A model generated the notes under the pieces. It did not search any database and had not been told where the DNA came from. It worked only from the letters and a program-made list of their open reading frames with translations. A program made the position numbers and the translations under genes. Shown here in pieces: positions 34,501 through 43,198 of a stretch of DNA of 64,000 bases (positions within the stretch are counted from its first letter, which is position 1; each line of letters opens with the position of its first letter). Origin of the DNA: Planctomycetota bacterium (lineage in GTDB: Bacteria > Planctomycetota > UBA1135 > GCA-002686595). The stretch covers positions 186,001 to 250,000 of the forward strand of contig JACKHT010000001.1 of NCBI GenBank assembly GCA_020638855.1, given 5' to 3'.

Positions 34501-35253
34501 AACCCGAAACCAGCTGCCAACCTGCGAGAGCGAACCGGCCTTGCGCGAGAGCACGGCTTGGCCATTCCAAAGCACCCGCAGCGAATCGTCGCATTCGATT
34601 TCGAGGAAGCCGCGTCCGGCAGCGAGCTCAGCACCGCTCAGGAAGAACACGCAGCCACCGGATTGGTAGGGCTGCTCGTTGCCCGGGATGGTCGACCGCC
34701 GGGCCGTGCGATGCACGGGTTTCCAGCGCACCTCTTTGCCCCAATCGGTGACGTAGGCTTCCTTGAGTCGCGCTTCCGGATCATTGTCCGGTTCGCGGCG
34801 GGTCCAGAGGGGTTCCGGGTCGGCCAGGGCCCCCAACGGCCCCAGGGCCCAAAACTGCCCCAGCCAAGTCGGGAACAGGTCTGCACCCAAGTCCAAAGGC
34901 ATGCCCGAGGCCGCCGAGCGCCATTCCAGCGCCCGCAACCAATCTCCGATCCACGCCTGGGCTCGAACATCTTGGAGCTTTTCGCGCAGGCGCAACAAGG
35001 TTTGCAACAAGGAGTCCTCATCCGAGCCGTAGGGAAGTTCCCCCACCGACTCGAGCAGGTCCAGTGCAAACGGACTGGCGGGGGTCTCGTTCAAGACTTT
35101 GAGCACCCAATCGAGTTGCTCGAGGGGGCCGCGGTCTTCGAGCAGGAGGTTGGAAACCACTTGCTTGGCATCGAGGTCCTGGGCGGACAGCGCCGGGGCC
35201 CAGGAAAGCAGCGTCATCCATGCGGCGACGCCTAGGCAGAATACTCGCATCAT
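31519..35253 (-). CDS. Giant secreted DUF3857 protein with degenerate transglutaminase domain
   Basis: 1244 residues. Signal peptide at about 1-24 (FCLGVAAWMTLLSWAPALSAQ). Then a beta-sandwich, PA14-like region (about 200-290, GRGFLEIECDDSLRVLWNGQ), a TPR-like helical stretch (about 395-610), DUF3857 (about 630-800), and a transglutaminase-like core (about 845-960). In that core the segment equal to the next gene's GDCKDKAILL reads TKRGQPILL, so the catalytic cysteine is missing. The C-terminal part (about 1010-1200) is a beta domain. The tail is rich in P, S, E and D. It begins in an ATGATG overlap with the stop of the upstream paralogue (35250-35253), so the two are made together. Probably a non-enzymatic partner of the active paralogue. 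Confidence 0.85.
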   Translation of the reverse strand: MMRVFCLGVAAWMTLLSWAPALSAQDLDAKQVVSNLLLEDRGPLEQLDWVLKVLNETPASPFALDLLESVGELPYGSDEDSLLQTLLRLREKLQDVRAQAWIGDWLRALEWRSAASGMPLDLGADLFPTWLGQFWALGPLGALADPEPLWTRREPDNDPEARLKEAYVTDWGKEVRWKPVHRTARRSTIPGNEQPYQSGGCVFFLSGAELAAGRGFLEIECDDSLRVLWNGQAVLSRKAGSLSQVGSWFRVPVTFREGTNCLLLVTDGSQWIDVGARLLDENARPLSYQPTTLEELLAAQPADEAVTWGEVQVDPRGALGDGEFDQLVGAVRSLRLGRADLAWASPEPTDPDAHLAWMRLRHSAVAAAGYLPDEVQRQRMVAIEEQLMDQGGLGRSAALRRLERMVQDDKPIEAAQELAKLREQYQPHPRMVSAEVMVAHALDSEGALARRALEEGCQAWPSDPRVLGSLAQEYAQAGNTVLAMETAITALRLGSDEDSIVRIAASGLARRSEDPRTAWLLTLLERRAAKDLSNWSGEERLQDTLGLLGQPELAIERAKVQAQAHPEDVSRWERLLRMLSEQGTSFGDATFDQALAQVERLEPAYDASRTLRRLAGQPVTADAFFRAFAPDEAFAWQVSKDLEKASTVEILDSGLVYLYPDGSRVGRVFTVTKAEDRSGTEALHEVGASGMPLLARVKKADGSMREPVMVQGKWVMPSLDPGDAVELRFEWEATDQWGAPVSLDSWRFASLEKPFGLSRYVVFVPEGLKVELRTKGFLGTHVTEPWGGGTVHILSAEKSPRREAEPLMPSELEVLPVAQFGQDLSLAPVEQRWRQIFRSSGDLPLEVTQGLDRWVADLDPNLAPDQRAEALFLRLFDELVDFDGNADPSRVWFTKRGQPILLFAALLKQANIPFEWALLQKGVSPELDPSPVTLFANEGGFEQILLRIPGSNGVHWQIPPTNKGVGFGQLPETMAGAKALILEPEGTRWETLPRDMLADSWDNHLVLHWTVSADGPATVEGEWSVSTISGSALRRQLVQAPAPARDGFVRRYLPNFVPGIDLTDYEFVDLETPGAHFAVHFRGTRPDFLEAAHDSYKIELRLPDTGLSTGLGPSQRNWPLAARLSRRDFLEVEVTLPEGWSVSGGPSSFHEERAGYLHEVVVSQAADHWSLKRSFEIRGLYLEPAEVPPFLQRAAELEREESRPLQLSVPGANEGTAPQDSAAQPETTAPESDSKPDKSSGESD

Positions 35254-38200
35254 TGTTTCACCTCGACCTCGATCGAATCGGCTTGGGCGCCATCCACCTC
35301 GCGGCAGACTTTTCGGAATTGTTCGTAGCGCTCCACCGGAATGCGGTGGGTTTTGAGCGCGAAAGTTTCGGTGATGCGGACCCCATTCGAAGTGGTCTCC
35401 ACGTGCCGAGCATAGGACGCGTCTTCCGACTCCACCGCCACATCCGGGGGCAGATCCTGGGGCAACGAGCCCTCGCCAAGCACGTAATCAATCACCGTTT
35501 CCTTGCTCCACGGCACATCGAACAAGAGGTCGCTCGTACGCGTGGTCTCGTTGGCTGCCCCGCGCAGCAAGTTCATGGCTTCGAAGGTGGTGGGTAATTC
35601 GATGCCCTTGCTAGTGGTGCGCGAAACGCTCTCCACTCCGGCTTCGAAGGTGGACTCGAGCGGATGATCCAAATCCTCGGGATCGCTCCAAGTCGCCTTG
35701 GGAGTCCCCTCCAACGCACCGAAGAGCCCCGATAGGAACCGTTCGGCTTGTTCCATTTTTTGTTCTTCGCTGCCGCTGTAGCGATACCGGTCCCCCACAT
35801 CAAACCGTCCACGAACCTCGCGCTTGAGCGAGACCTGGGGGGCACCCGAGGCCGTGAGGTCCACGCGAATCTCCTGGCGGATATGGTTCTCTTGGGGCTC
35901 GGGGAAGCGGATGCGGCGGGTTTCCACGCCATCCCCGCGGACCACCAAGACCTGGGCACCCGCATCCGAAGCGGGCAACTCGTCCAACTGGTGGAAGCGC
36001 GCCGTTCCATCCAAGAACATCTCCTCGATGCCCTCTTGGGCCGGAACGTAAGCGATGCAGTGGTTGAAGTGTTCCACCAGGGCCAGGGTATGGTCCTCTT
36101 CGTAGCGGCGGCCCTCCGACCGAATCAACACCGGCCAGGCTTCGATGCCCGCTTCGCCCAGCATCACCTTGAGCAGGATTGCCTTGTCCTTGCAGTCGCC
36201 AAAACCGCGGCTGAAGATCACGGCGGCGCTGTAGGGTTCGTAGCCGTGGACGCCGAACTCCCAAGCGTTGTAGCGGATGTCGGTCACGACAAAGTTGTAG
36301 ATCGCGCGCAAGCGCTCCAGCGGGGTCGTGGCGTCCTTGACGAGCTCGGATACCTTGGCGGATATCTCTGGCGACGGCCGCAGCTCCTCCTCGATCAGAC
36401 TCCACCACCACCGACCGAAATCCTCCCACGAGGCAAACGAGCTGGCGTGGACCTGGGGAGCGCGTTCGATCAGAGGCGGCATGCCGCCCTCCTGCCGGGG
36501 CGGAGTCAGACCTTTCACCCGCCAAGTCAGACGTTGGCCCCCATCGGGTAGGTCTTCCTTGAGGCTCTCCCCATCGAAGTTTCGCTCGTGCAGGTACAAG
36601 GGGAAACTCGCGGGTACCAGCAGCACAACTTCGCTCTCGCGCACGTACAAGCTGTCGTCGGGCGACATCAACTCTTTCATCCCAAAGTAGTTGCCGAACA
36701 CCCCGGTCTTGAGCTGGTCGTCGCGCCACTCCAGGTCGACTACGTCGCCCACCTGTAGCGGCGGAAAGTCCACCGCGACGTAGCCGGAATTGCCCGAACT
36801 CCCAGTTTCCGCGTCCAACTTGGTTCCATCGAGACGGGTGACCGAAGCCTGGAGGATGCGCACCTCTTCTTCGCCGGGATAAGCGCGGAAGCCGCGTCGA
36901 TCGAGTTGGCGCGCCCCCTGCTCGGTCAACACGCGATGCACTTCGCGATGGTAAGCCTGGGAGGTGCCGTTCGGCTGGACCTTGGTCACCACGCGCCGCA
37001 ACAAGAGCTCCAAGCCACCGGCGTCGCTACCCAGGGCCTCGTCTGCTTGGCGCCGCTTCAGGATGTCCGCCAGGGGTTCGCGATAGGACTCCTCAAAGGC
37101 CTCGGTGGTGTCCGCTTTCCAATATTGCAGCAAACGCCGTTCCGCTTCGTTGCCAAAGTCCAACTCGACCACGCGCTCCTGGGCTCGAATGGCCGCTTCT
37201 TGGTCGCCCATGGCCCAAGCCAGGCGCGCCTTGAGGATCTGAACCTCCGCCCGCTCGGGGCACAGGGCTTCGGCGTCCGCCAAGACGTCCAGGGCTTCCT
37301 GGTAATGCCCCGCCGATTGCAGCGCTTTGGCCGTGGACATGCTGGTCCAGGAACTCCACGGGGCCTGGTCTTGCAGCGCGCGATAGCCTTCCAAGTAGCT
37401 CGCTACGCTTTCCTCACCGGCTTGGGTGCGACGCCATTCGTAGGAAGTACGCAGGAGCGCCAACGAACCAGCATCGATCCCAGCCTGCAACCAGCGTTCT
37501 TGTTCCTTGGAACCGGGCGGCAGCAGGAACACGTAGTCGTACGCGCTACCGGCCCAGACCAACGAACCCGGATCCATGGCGAGCTTGCGATGCATGGCTT
37601 TGGACTTCTCGGAAAGCCCGAGCGCCGCGACGATGCGCGCTTGATCGCGGCGCGCGAGGAACGAGTTGGGGGCCGCGGTGACCGCCCGCTCAATCCAGGT
37701 CCAGGCCATCTGCGGCGAACGCTGCAGGTTGAGGGCGAAATCGGCCCGGCGACGCAGGAACCAAGGCAGGTCCCCATGCTGGTCGATGCCCGTATCGATG
37801 GCGGCGAGATACGGATTCAGGTCTTCTTCCACCGCCGAAGCACCCAATTCGCGCAGGGTTTCCACGGCCAGAATTCGATAGCGCAAGTTTTCGGGCTCGG
37901 CCGCCAGGGCGTTTCCGGCCGCCTCGGAACCCGGTCGTTCGCTTCTGGGGGTTGCTTGGGCTTCGGCTTCGATCAGGGCGGTGCGGAACGCGGCCTCGGG
38001 ACCTTCGGCTCGCTGGTAGCGAGCCAAGGCACCTTGCGGACCCGCGCTCCGGGGATCCTTGATCCGGCGCCCGGGACTTTCGAGGGCCTTGGCCTCCACC
38101 CCTTCCGGCACGCTCGCTTGCGTGCGGCGCACCAAAGGCGCCCCGGTTTGGGGGTCGGTCCAGCGGGCTTGGAACATGGGGCTGCCCTCGTGGCTGCCCA

Positions 38201-38966
38201 CCTTGAGGACCAACTCGTTCCAGCCTTGGTGCAGCTCCAGCGAAACCGCGTAGGCGTCAAAACCAAAGGAGTGTTCCCCCAAGGCCTCAAAAATCGGTGT
38301 TCCTTCAAGCCAAACGCGGATTTCTTCCGAGGCTCCAAGCCGCAAAGTCACCGACTCGTCGGCATCGGCCCAAACGTAGGTCCGAACCAGGGCCAATGCT
38401 TGATCCGCCGGGTCCATCAAGGCCTCCAAGGAAACCACCCCGCCCTTGGGTGGGGTTGCAGGCAAGTTACGCCATGCCACGGGTCGTACCTTGCCCTCAT
38501 AGCTGGTTTCCATGGGCTGCTTTTCGGCGGGCGTCGAACGCACCATGCCCCGGCCCCGTTCGTTGTCGAAAGGACCCACCATCTGCCAATCCAGGATCGG
38601 ATGCAACCGTTCGAGTTCCGCATCGCACAACCACGCAAGGCGCGCATAGAGCGAACCGAAGCGCGGGTCGACTTCGATGTCCCCCAAGAGCGACAAACGC
38701 AAGGCGCGGTTGCTCAGGTCCTGGGCCATGCGATCGAAGGCGACCAGGGCCACTTCGAGCCCATCCGCCGCTTCGGCGGCCGCCTCGGAATCCAGCTCTC
38801 CCAGTCGCGCCGCTTCGAAGCGCACGTGATCTGCCAGGGCTCCTAGGGCCTCCGGAGTCCGGTCGTGGGCGTAGTCGAAGTACGCAGCATCGAGTGCTTC
38901 TTGGGTCTGGGACAAGGCCCCACTGGGGAGGCTTAGGAGCACGCACGCGAGGGAAAACGAAAGCAT
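35250..38966 (-). CDS. Giant secreted DUF3857/transglutaminase-core protein with intact catalytic triad
   Basis: 1238 residues from the ATG at 38966, chosen for its signal peptide (MLSFSLACVLLSLPSGALS). Regions in order: a beta-sandwich module (about 205-300, LRLGASEEIRVWLEG), TPR-like helices (about 340-640), DUF3857 (about 660-830), then the transglutaminase core. The triad is visible as C925 in GFGDCKDKAIL, H969 in EHFNHCIAYV and D986 in FLDGTARFHQLDELP. A C-terminal beta domain ends in IEVEVKQ. Such proteins are thought to act as extracytoplasmic proteases or crosslinkers, with unknown substrates. Its paralogue without the cysteine follows at once. The upstream 150 bp to the sulfatase-like gene holds nothing recognisable. 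Confidence 0.88.
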   Translation of the reverse strand: MLSFSLACVLLSLPSGALSQTQEALDAAYFDYAHDRTPEALGALADHVRFEAARLGELDSEAAAEAADGLEVALVAFDRMAQDLSNRALRLSLLGDIEVDPRFGSLYARLAWLCDAELERLHPILDWQMVGPFDNERGRGMVRSTPAEKQPMETSYEGKVRPVAWRNLPATPPKGGVVSLEALMDPADQALALVRTYVWADADESVTLRLGASEEIRVWLEGTPIFEALGEHSFGFDAYAVSLELHQGWNELVLKVGSHEGSPMFQARWTDPQTGAPLVRRTQASVPEGVEAKALESPGRRIKDPRSAGPQGALARYQRAEGPEAAFRTALIEAEAQATPRSERPGSEAAGNALAAEPENLRYRILAVETLRELGASAVEEDLNPYLAAIDTGIDQHGDLPWFLRRRADFALNLQRSPQMAWTWIERAVTAAPNSFLARRDQARIVAALGLSEKSKAMHRKLAMDPGSLVWAGSAYDYVFLLPPGSKEQERWLQAGIDAGSLALLRTSYEWRRTQAGEESVASYLEGYRALQDQAPWSSWTSMSTAKALQSAGHYQEALDVLADAEALCPERAEVQILKARLAWAMGDQEAAIRAQERVVELDFGNEAERRLLQYWKADTTEAFEESYREPLADILKRRQADEALGSDAGGLELLLRRVVTKVQPNGTSQAYHREVHRVLTEQGARQLDRRGFRAYPGEEEVRILQASVTRLDGTKLDAETGSSGNSGYVAVDFPPLQVGDVVDLEWRDDQLKTGVFGNYFGMKELMSPDDSLYVRESEVVLLVPASFPLYLHERNFDGESLKEDLPDGGQRLTWRVKGLTPPRQEGGMPPLIERAPQVHASSFASWEDFGRWWWSLIEEELRPSPEISAKVSELVKDATTPLERLRAIYNFVVTDIRYNAWEFGVHGYEPYSAAVIFSRGFGDCKDKAILLKVMLGEAGIEAWPVLIRSEGRRYEEDHTLALVEHFNHCIAYVPAQEGIEEMFLDGTARFHQLDELPASDAGAQVLVVRGDGVETRRIRFPEPQENHIRQEIRVDLTASGAPQVSLKREVRGRFDVGDRYRYSGSEEQKMEQAERFLSGLFGALEGTPKATWSDPEDLDHPLESTFEAGVESVSRTTSKGIELPTTFEAMNLLRGAANETTRTSDLLFDVPWSKETVIDYVLGEGSLPQDLPPDVAVESEDASYARHVETTSNGVRITETFALKTHRIPVERYEQFRKVCREVDGAQADSIEVEVKQ

Positions 38967-39117
38967 GGAGACAACCCTTCGGATCAAGGCAACGAGATAG
39001 GGGGTGCCATGATACCCGCTCAACCGTCGCGCGTTGGCCCAGGGAGCCCGCCAATCGAAAAAATACGCGGCTCGTACGCCCGGAAGGGGCGCGCTTGTGG
39101 CTCACCGCAGCAATGGA

Positions 39118-40611
39118 TCAGCGCACCCAATCGGGGATGGCTTGAAACGGTGGATCGGCGCTGGGATCGTCCACCCAAACCCCGCGACGGCGCCCGAATG
39201 GATCCGAGTGCAGGTAGGCCGCAAGCCCGCCCGTCCAGCGCTGCCATGCCAGCCCTTCGCTGCGAATGGTCCCCGATCGCTCGGAGTCTTTGACGCCATG
39301 GCGGTACGCCAGTGGCCGCAGCCCCTGCCCCCGAGCGAGCAGAACTTCAAACGGTTCTTCGTGGCCCCCAACCTTGCCAAACCAGGAGGCCTCCAGCAGC
39401 GGCGAACCACCCCGTTGGGGCCACATGTGCAGGAACAATCCTTGTTGGTCGATGACCGCAAAGCCCTCGTGGATGGCTGGGATCGCGAACGCTTCCGAAC
39501 GAATGGCGGACTCACCGCGCCATAGGGGACCGAGCGAACGTCCCTGCCAACCCGTGGGAACGGGCAGCCGCGCAAGTTCGAGCACGGTCGGCGCCACGTC
39601 GACGAGGCTTGCCAGACCCGCGATCCGTCGCCCCGTGGGGATGCCCAATTCGGCCGCGGGTCGCACGAGCAGCGGCACCGCCAAGTCGACTTCCGAGAGC
39701 GTGCCGGCATCGGCGAACAAACCCGACTCGCCGAACCCCATGCCGTACCCCCCCACCAAAACGACCGTAGTCCGCCCCAGGAGGTTGCGCGACCGCAGGG
39801 ATTCCAACAGCGCTTGGAGATCCTGGTCCAATCGCAAGAGCGCCGCGTCGTAGGCGGCGACGTAGTCCTGCATGGATTCCAAACCGGGTGCCACGCGCGA
39901 AGGGGGCAAGGCCTGGAAGGCGGGTTCCCCGGCCGCAATCGGAGGCAAGTAATCCCAAGGCGCAGCGGGACTCTCGGAAGGCTCGAACGGGGTGTCACGG
40001 GTGAAGGCTTCTAGATCGGCCACGTGCCAATGGGCGTACCAGTCGGAGCCATGGTCCAACCCCCGCAACCAGTCCATCCACTGTGCTTCCAAATCGGGGA
40101 GCCGATAGACCTGGGCCTCCTGGGATCCCGGTACCGCCTTCTGCCCCAAGCGCTCGAAGCCCACGTGGATGCGCTTGATCTCGTTGGTCTTGCCCGTGCT
40201 GTCGAACAGCGCCGTATTCCAACCTGCCATCAAAAACTGGAAAGCCAAGAGCGGCATGTCCTTGGGCAGCTCCCAGGGGAACGCCAAGGGCAACAGCGTT
40301 CCGTTGTCGAGCGCGATGCCAGGATGCCGGCTCAAACTAGGGTCGCATCCGGTGAGCAACGCCACGGTCGCCGGCAAGACCGACGAACCCGAACTCCACG
40401 CGTCCTCCAGGACCAAGCATTCCTGCGCCCATTTCTCCAGGTACGGCATGGTGGATTGGCCGTACCCATAGGTCGCTAGGTGGTCCCGGCGCCAGCCATC
40501 GATTTCGATCACCAACACGCCGCTGCCGAGGGCCTGGATGCGCTCGGCGCTAGGTCCCGATCCGCAAGCGGCAGGCAGGGCGAGCAGGAACCAAAGGAAT
40601 CGGAAACGCAT
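39118..40611 (-). CDS. Sulfatase-fold lipoprotein lacking the catalytic nucleophile
   Basis: 497 residues from the ATG at 40611. Lipobox LPAAC with C16 after a short hydrophobic stretch. It has the alkaline-phosphatase/sulfatase fold order: VLVIEIDGWRRDHLATYGYG (metal Asp about D38), SSGSSVLPATVALLTG (about 73-88), VVLVGGYGMGFGE near residue 296, then VDVAPTVLELARLPVP and GRSLGPL. The active-site motif C/S-x-P-S/A-R reads V-L-P-A-T, and the late metal pair D-H (usually SDHGE) reads G-Y. It therefore lacks the formylglycine precursor and a metal site, so it is probably a non-catalytic binding protein. It lies 62 bp after batE, so is perhaps the last gene of the Bat operon. Confidence 0.85.
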   Translation of the reverse strand: MRFRFLWFLLALPAACGSGPSAERIQALGSGVLVIEIDGWRRDHLATYGYGQSTMPYLEKWAQECLVLEDAWSSGSSVLPATVALLTGCDPSLSRHPGIALDNGTLLPLAFPWELPKDMPLLAFQFLMAGWNTALFDSTGKTNEIKRIHVGFERLGQKAVPGSQEAQVYRLPDLEAQWMDWLRGLDHGSDWYAHWHVADLEAFTRDTPFEPSESPAAPWDYLPPIAAGEPAFQALPPSRVAPGLESMQDYVAAYDAALLRLDQDLQALLESLRSRNLLGRTTVVLVGGYGMGFGESGLFADAGTLSEVDLAVPLLVRPAAELGIPTGRRIAGLASLVDVAPTVLELARLPVPTGWQGRSLGPLWRGESAIRSEAFAIPAIHEGFAVIDQQGLFLHMWPQRGGSPLLEASWFGKVGGHEEPFEVLLARGQGLRPLAYRHGVKDSERSGTIRSEGLAWQRWTGGLAAYLHSDPFGRRRGVWVDDPSADPPFQAIPDWVR

Positions 40612-40673
40612 GGAGAAGGCGAAGCGGCTAGCAGCGGGATAGGTCTCGAAGCTCAAGCCCTACTCTGCGGCGC

Positions 40674-41453
40674 TCAGCGCCACGTGGAAAGTAGCTTATC
40701 ACTCAAGACCCACACCGTGACCCCCTCGCGGGTCTGGACTTTGGTCCAGTCCTGCCAAGTGTCCTTGGGATAGACCGCTTCGGTCGGTTCCAATTGCGCC
40801 AAGCTGCGAGCATCCGCGCGGGGCTCGCTGCGGCCGGCGGCTCCCCGTTCGGCCACGACCATCATGGTCTCCATGTCCGGAGCCCAGGCCTTTTGGAGCC
40901 AGGGTCCCAGCAGCAACAAGCACACGATCCCACCGGCCCAGGCGGCTCGGCGCCCGAGGGCTCCCCCACGTAGGGCTTCCAAGAGCAGTCCGGCCGCCAA
41001 GATCCCAACGCCCAAAAGCGCGATCCAGCGGGCTTCCGCCGGGGTCCAACGGCCCAACCAAGCCGCTAGGGTGTCGAGCAAACCGTCGCCTTCGGCCGGG
41101 GGCAGTCCCAACTCCCCCCGCGCAAACCCCAGGTTGGCCCGCAGGTCGGCATTGCGCGGCAAGTGCCGCAGTCCGGCCTGATACCAAGCGATGGCTTGCA
41201 TGGCTTTGCCCTGGCGATAGAGCGCGTTGCCGATGTTGTAGCAAAGGATTCCATGCCGCGCCGAGGGGGTCTCCGAAGGGCCTTCTTCGCGCAACGAATC
41301 CTGCCAGAGCTGGGCCGCTTGGGGGTATTCGCCCCGGCGGTAGGCTTCGAGCGCAAGATCGGCTCGATCTGAAGACGCGGCCGCACGGGCCGGCGTACCC
41401 CATAGAACCACGGCAATCCAAGCGATGCCCAAAACGAATAGGACTCGATTCAT
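40674..41453 (-). CDS. batE: BatE-like TPR/SH3 membrane protein
   Basis: 259 residues from the ATG at 41453, in an ATGA overlap with batD. Signal or anchor helix at about 4-22. TPR region at about 30-110 (ALEAYRRGEYPQAAQLWQDSL, LCYNIGNALYRQGKAMQAIAWYQAGL). Two membrane helices at about 133-175. A C-terminal bacterial SH3-like segment (about 205-259) ends VWVLSDKLLSTW. BatE belongs to the Bacteroides-aerotolerance (Bat) complex. Its small SH3 tail may contact cell-wall material. Confidence 0.85.
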   Translation of the reverse strand: MNRVLFVLGIAWIAVVLWGTPARAAASSDRADLALEAYRRGEYPQAAQLWQDSLREEGPSETPSARHGILCYNIGNALYRQGKAMQAIAWYQAGLRHLPRNADLRANLGFARGELGLPPAEGDGLLDTLAAWLGRWTPAEARWIALLGVGILAAGLLLEALRGGALGRRAAWAGGIVCLLLLGPWLQKAWAPDMETMMVVAERGAAGRSEPRADARSLAQLEPTEAVYPKDTWQDWTKVQTREGVTVWVLSDKLLSTWR

Positions 41454-43198
41454 AGCACGCCTTCCTTCTGCAGGGCGCTCGCTGCGGCCAAGATTCGATT
41501 GCGATCGGGAGCGCTGACTCCGGAGGCAAAGGCGGCCTCGTCCAGTTGGTCCAGCACCCGTTGCAACTCGCGCAGGCGGTCCAAAGCGGGCTCGCCCAAG
41601 CCTTGCACTCGACCCCACTCGACCACGTCGCGGCCAATCCAAGCCTCTGCGGTTTCTCCGCTGCGCGCGGCTAGGTAGCGATGAACCGCCGCGGTCGAAG
41701 CCACCGGGGAAGTGCTGGCTGCGAGATCCTTGGGCAACTGCGCCGCCGCACGACGACGGGCACGGGCCTCGGCTGAAGCGGGATCCCCATGGCGCCGAAC
41801 CGCGCCGCGCAGGAACCACCAACCTCCGAAGCTAGATAGGGCCAACGCACCGATCCAGCCGCCGCCGATCCCCCGGGATCCCGCCCCCAAGGGCACCGCT
41901 TGCACATCGCGCAAGTCGATCCGATCCTCTTTTTGGGTTCCATCGCCAAAGGCCTTGCTCAAGTCGAGGGCATTGCCATCCTGAACGCGGATCGCGACGG
42001 GATCGGTCTTGACCAACTCGAACGCCTCGGTATCGGGGTTGAAGGTCCACAGGGGCACGGAGGGAATCTCATGCACTTCGCTCGAAAGGGGCACGAGTTC
42101 GTACACCACCCGCCGTTCCATCCCGAGCTGCGACTCCTCGGTGCCCAGCACCCGGAAGCCGGAGAAGTCGGGGTTGCGTTTCAAATCGGGCGCGTCGAAG
42201 AACTCGGTGTTGGCCATCCCCGACCAGGTCACTTCGAGTTGGATCGTGTCCCCGGCGGTCACGTCTTGGGTGTTGGCCCGACGCTCGGCCTTGAGGGCGC
42301 CCACCGCCCCTGTCCATTCGAAGGGGCGGCCGGCCTCGGGCACCGGCAGCACGTCGATGGTGAACGGGTCGAGGGTCGCATAGTACTCGCGCATGCGCGA
42401 GCCGCGGAAAGGGCTTCCCGAGCGTTCGAGGACCTCGGCAAAGAGAAAGGTGCTGGTCGGGTACTCGAGGGTCCCCGAGCGCGTCGCCAGCACGGTCATC
42501 TTGTGCGAGAACACCACAAAGGTCTCCCCGTCGATGACCTCTTCGCCCTGGGCTTCAAAGGGCACTTCGCTGCGACCGTTGACCAGCAAGCGAATCGCTT
42601 GCGCACCTCGCGTCTGGAAGCCAGGTCCCGCTACTTCGAGTACCCCGCTCTGGTTGTTCCACCAGGGGAGACTCAGGCTTGCCTTCTCCACGGCCAGCCG
42701 TTTGACCCAGCCCAAACGCAGCTCGAGCGTGAACGGTTGCCCTTCGTACACGTGGTCGGGTTTTCCCTCGATTTCGAACAGGCCAAGCTTGGCCGCGTCG
42801 AGGTCTTTGACGACTTTCAAGGTCCCGGGAATCACGGGGATGTCCTGCACCGCTCCATCGATCTCCACCCGCAGGGGCGGGATGGTGAACTCACCCGCTT
42901 CGCTGAGCTGGATCGGGATGATCCACTGGATCGAGGAACTCGTGATCGTGCGCCCGCCTCGGGATTCCATGAAACTCGAGCGTTGCGGCGCGCTGGGCGG
43001 TCCCAGCTCCAAGCCATCCACTTTGGGAAGCGCCACGATGCGGGCGCTACCGGCGTTTTCCACGCTCAGCCTTACGTTGGGACTCTCGCCAACCTTGGCC
43101 AAACCCGTCGAAAGGCGAGCCTTGCCGGCGGCGTTTCCCTGGGCGCTAGCGAGCGGCGCGAAGGCGCAAAACAGCGCCAGACATAGGATTCGTAGCAT
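41450..43198 (-). CDS. batD: BatD family protein
   Basis: 582 residues from the ATG at 43198; the stop of batC overlaps this start as TGATG. Signal peptide at about 1-18 (LRILCLALFCAFAPLASAQ). A series of immunoglobulin-like beta domains covers about 20-430, with the BatD hallmarks VGESPNVRLSVENAG near the start and VTAGDTIQLEVTWSG near 300. One membrane helix lies at about 465-482, and a cytoplasmic helical tail follows (about 490-582). Part of the Bat operon; extracytoplasmic, probably binding BatA/BatB. Confidence 0.88.
   Translation of the reverse strand: MLRILCLALFCAFAPLASAQGNAAGKARLSTGLAKVGESPNVRLSVENAGSARIVALPKVDGLELGPPSAPQRSSFMESRGGRTITSSSIQWIIPIQLSEAGEFTIPPLRVEIDGAVQDIPVIPGTLKVVKDLDAAKLGLFEIEGKPDHVYEGQPFTLELRLGWVKRLAVEKASLSLPWWNNQSGVLEVAGPGFQTRGAQAIRLLVNGRSEVPFEAQGEEVIDGETFVVFSHKMTVLATRSGTLEYPTSTFLFAEVLERSGSPFRGSRMREYYATLDPFTIDVLPVPEAGRPFEWTGAVGALKAERRANTQDVTAGDTIQLEVTWSGMANTEFFDAPDLKRNPDFSGFRVLGTEESQLGMERRVVYELVPLSSEVHEIPSVPLWTFNPDTEAFELVKTDPVAIRVQDGNALDLSKAFGDGTQKEDRIDLRDVQAVPLGAGSRGIGGGWIGALALSSFGGWWFLRGAVRRHGDPASAEARARRRAAAQLPKDLAASTSPVASTAAVHRYLAARSGETAEAWIGRDVVEWGRVQGLGEPALDRLRELQRVLDQLDEAAFASGVSAPDRNRILAAASALQKEGVL

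Noticed and set aside
36906..38846. 646-codon plus-strand open frame
   Set aside because: It is antisense to the intact transglutaminase gene, whose signal peptide, DUF3857 and catalytic triad are clear. The plus frame has biased composition and no recognisable domain.
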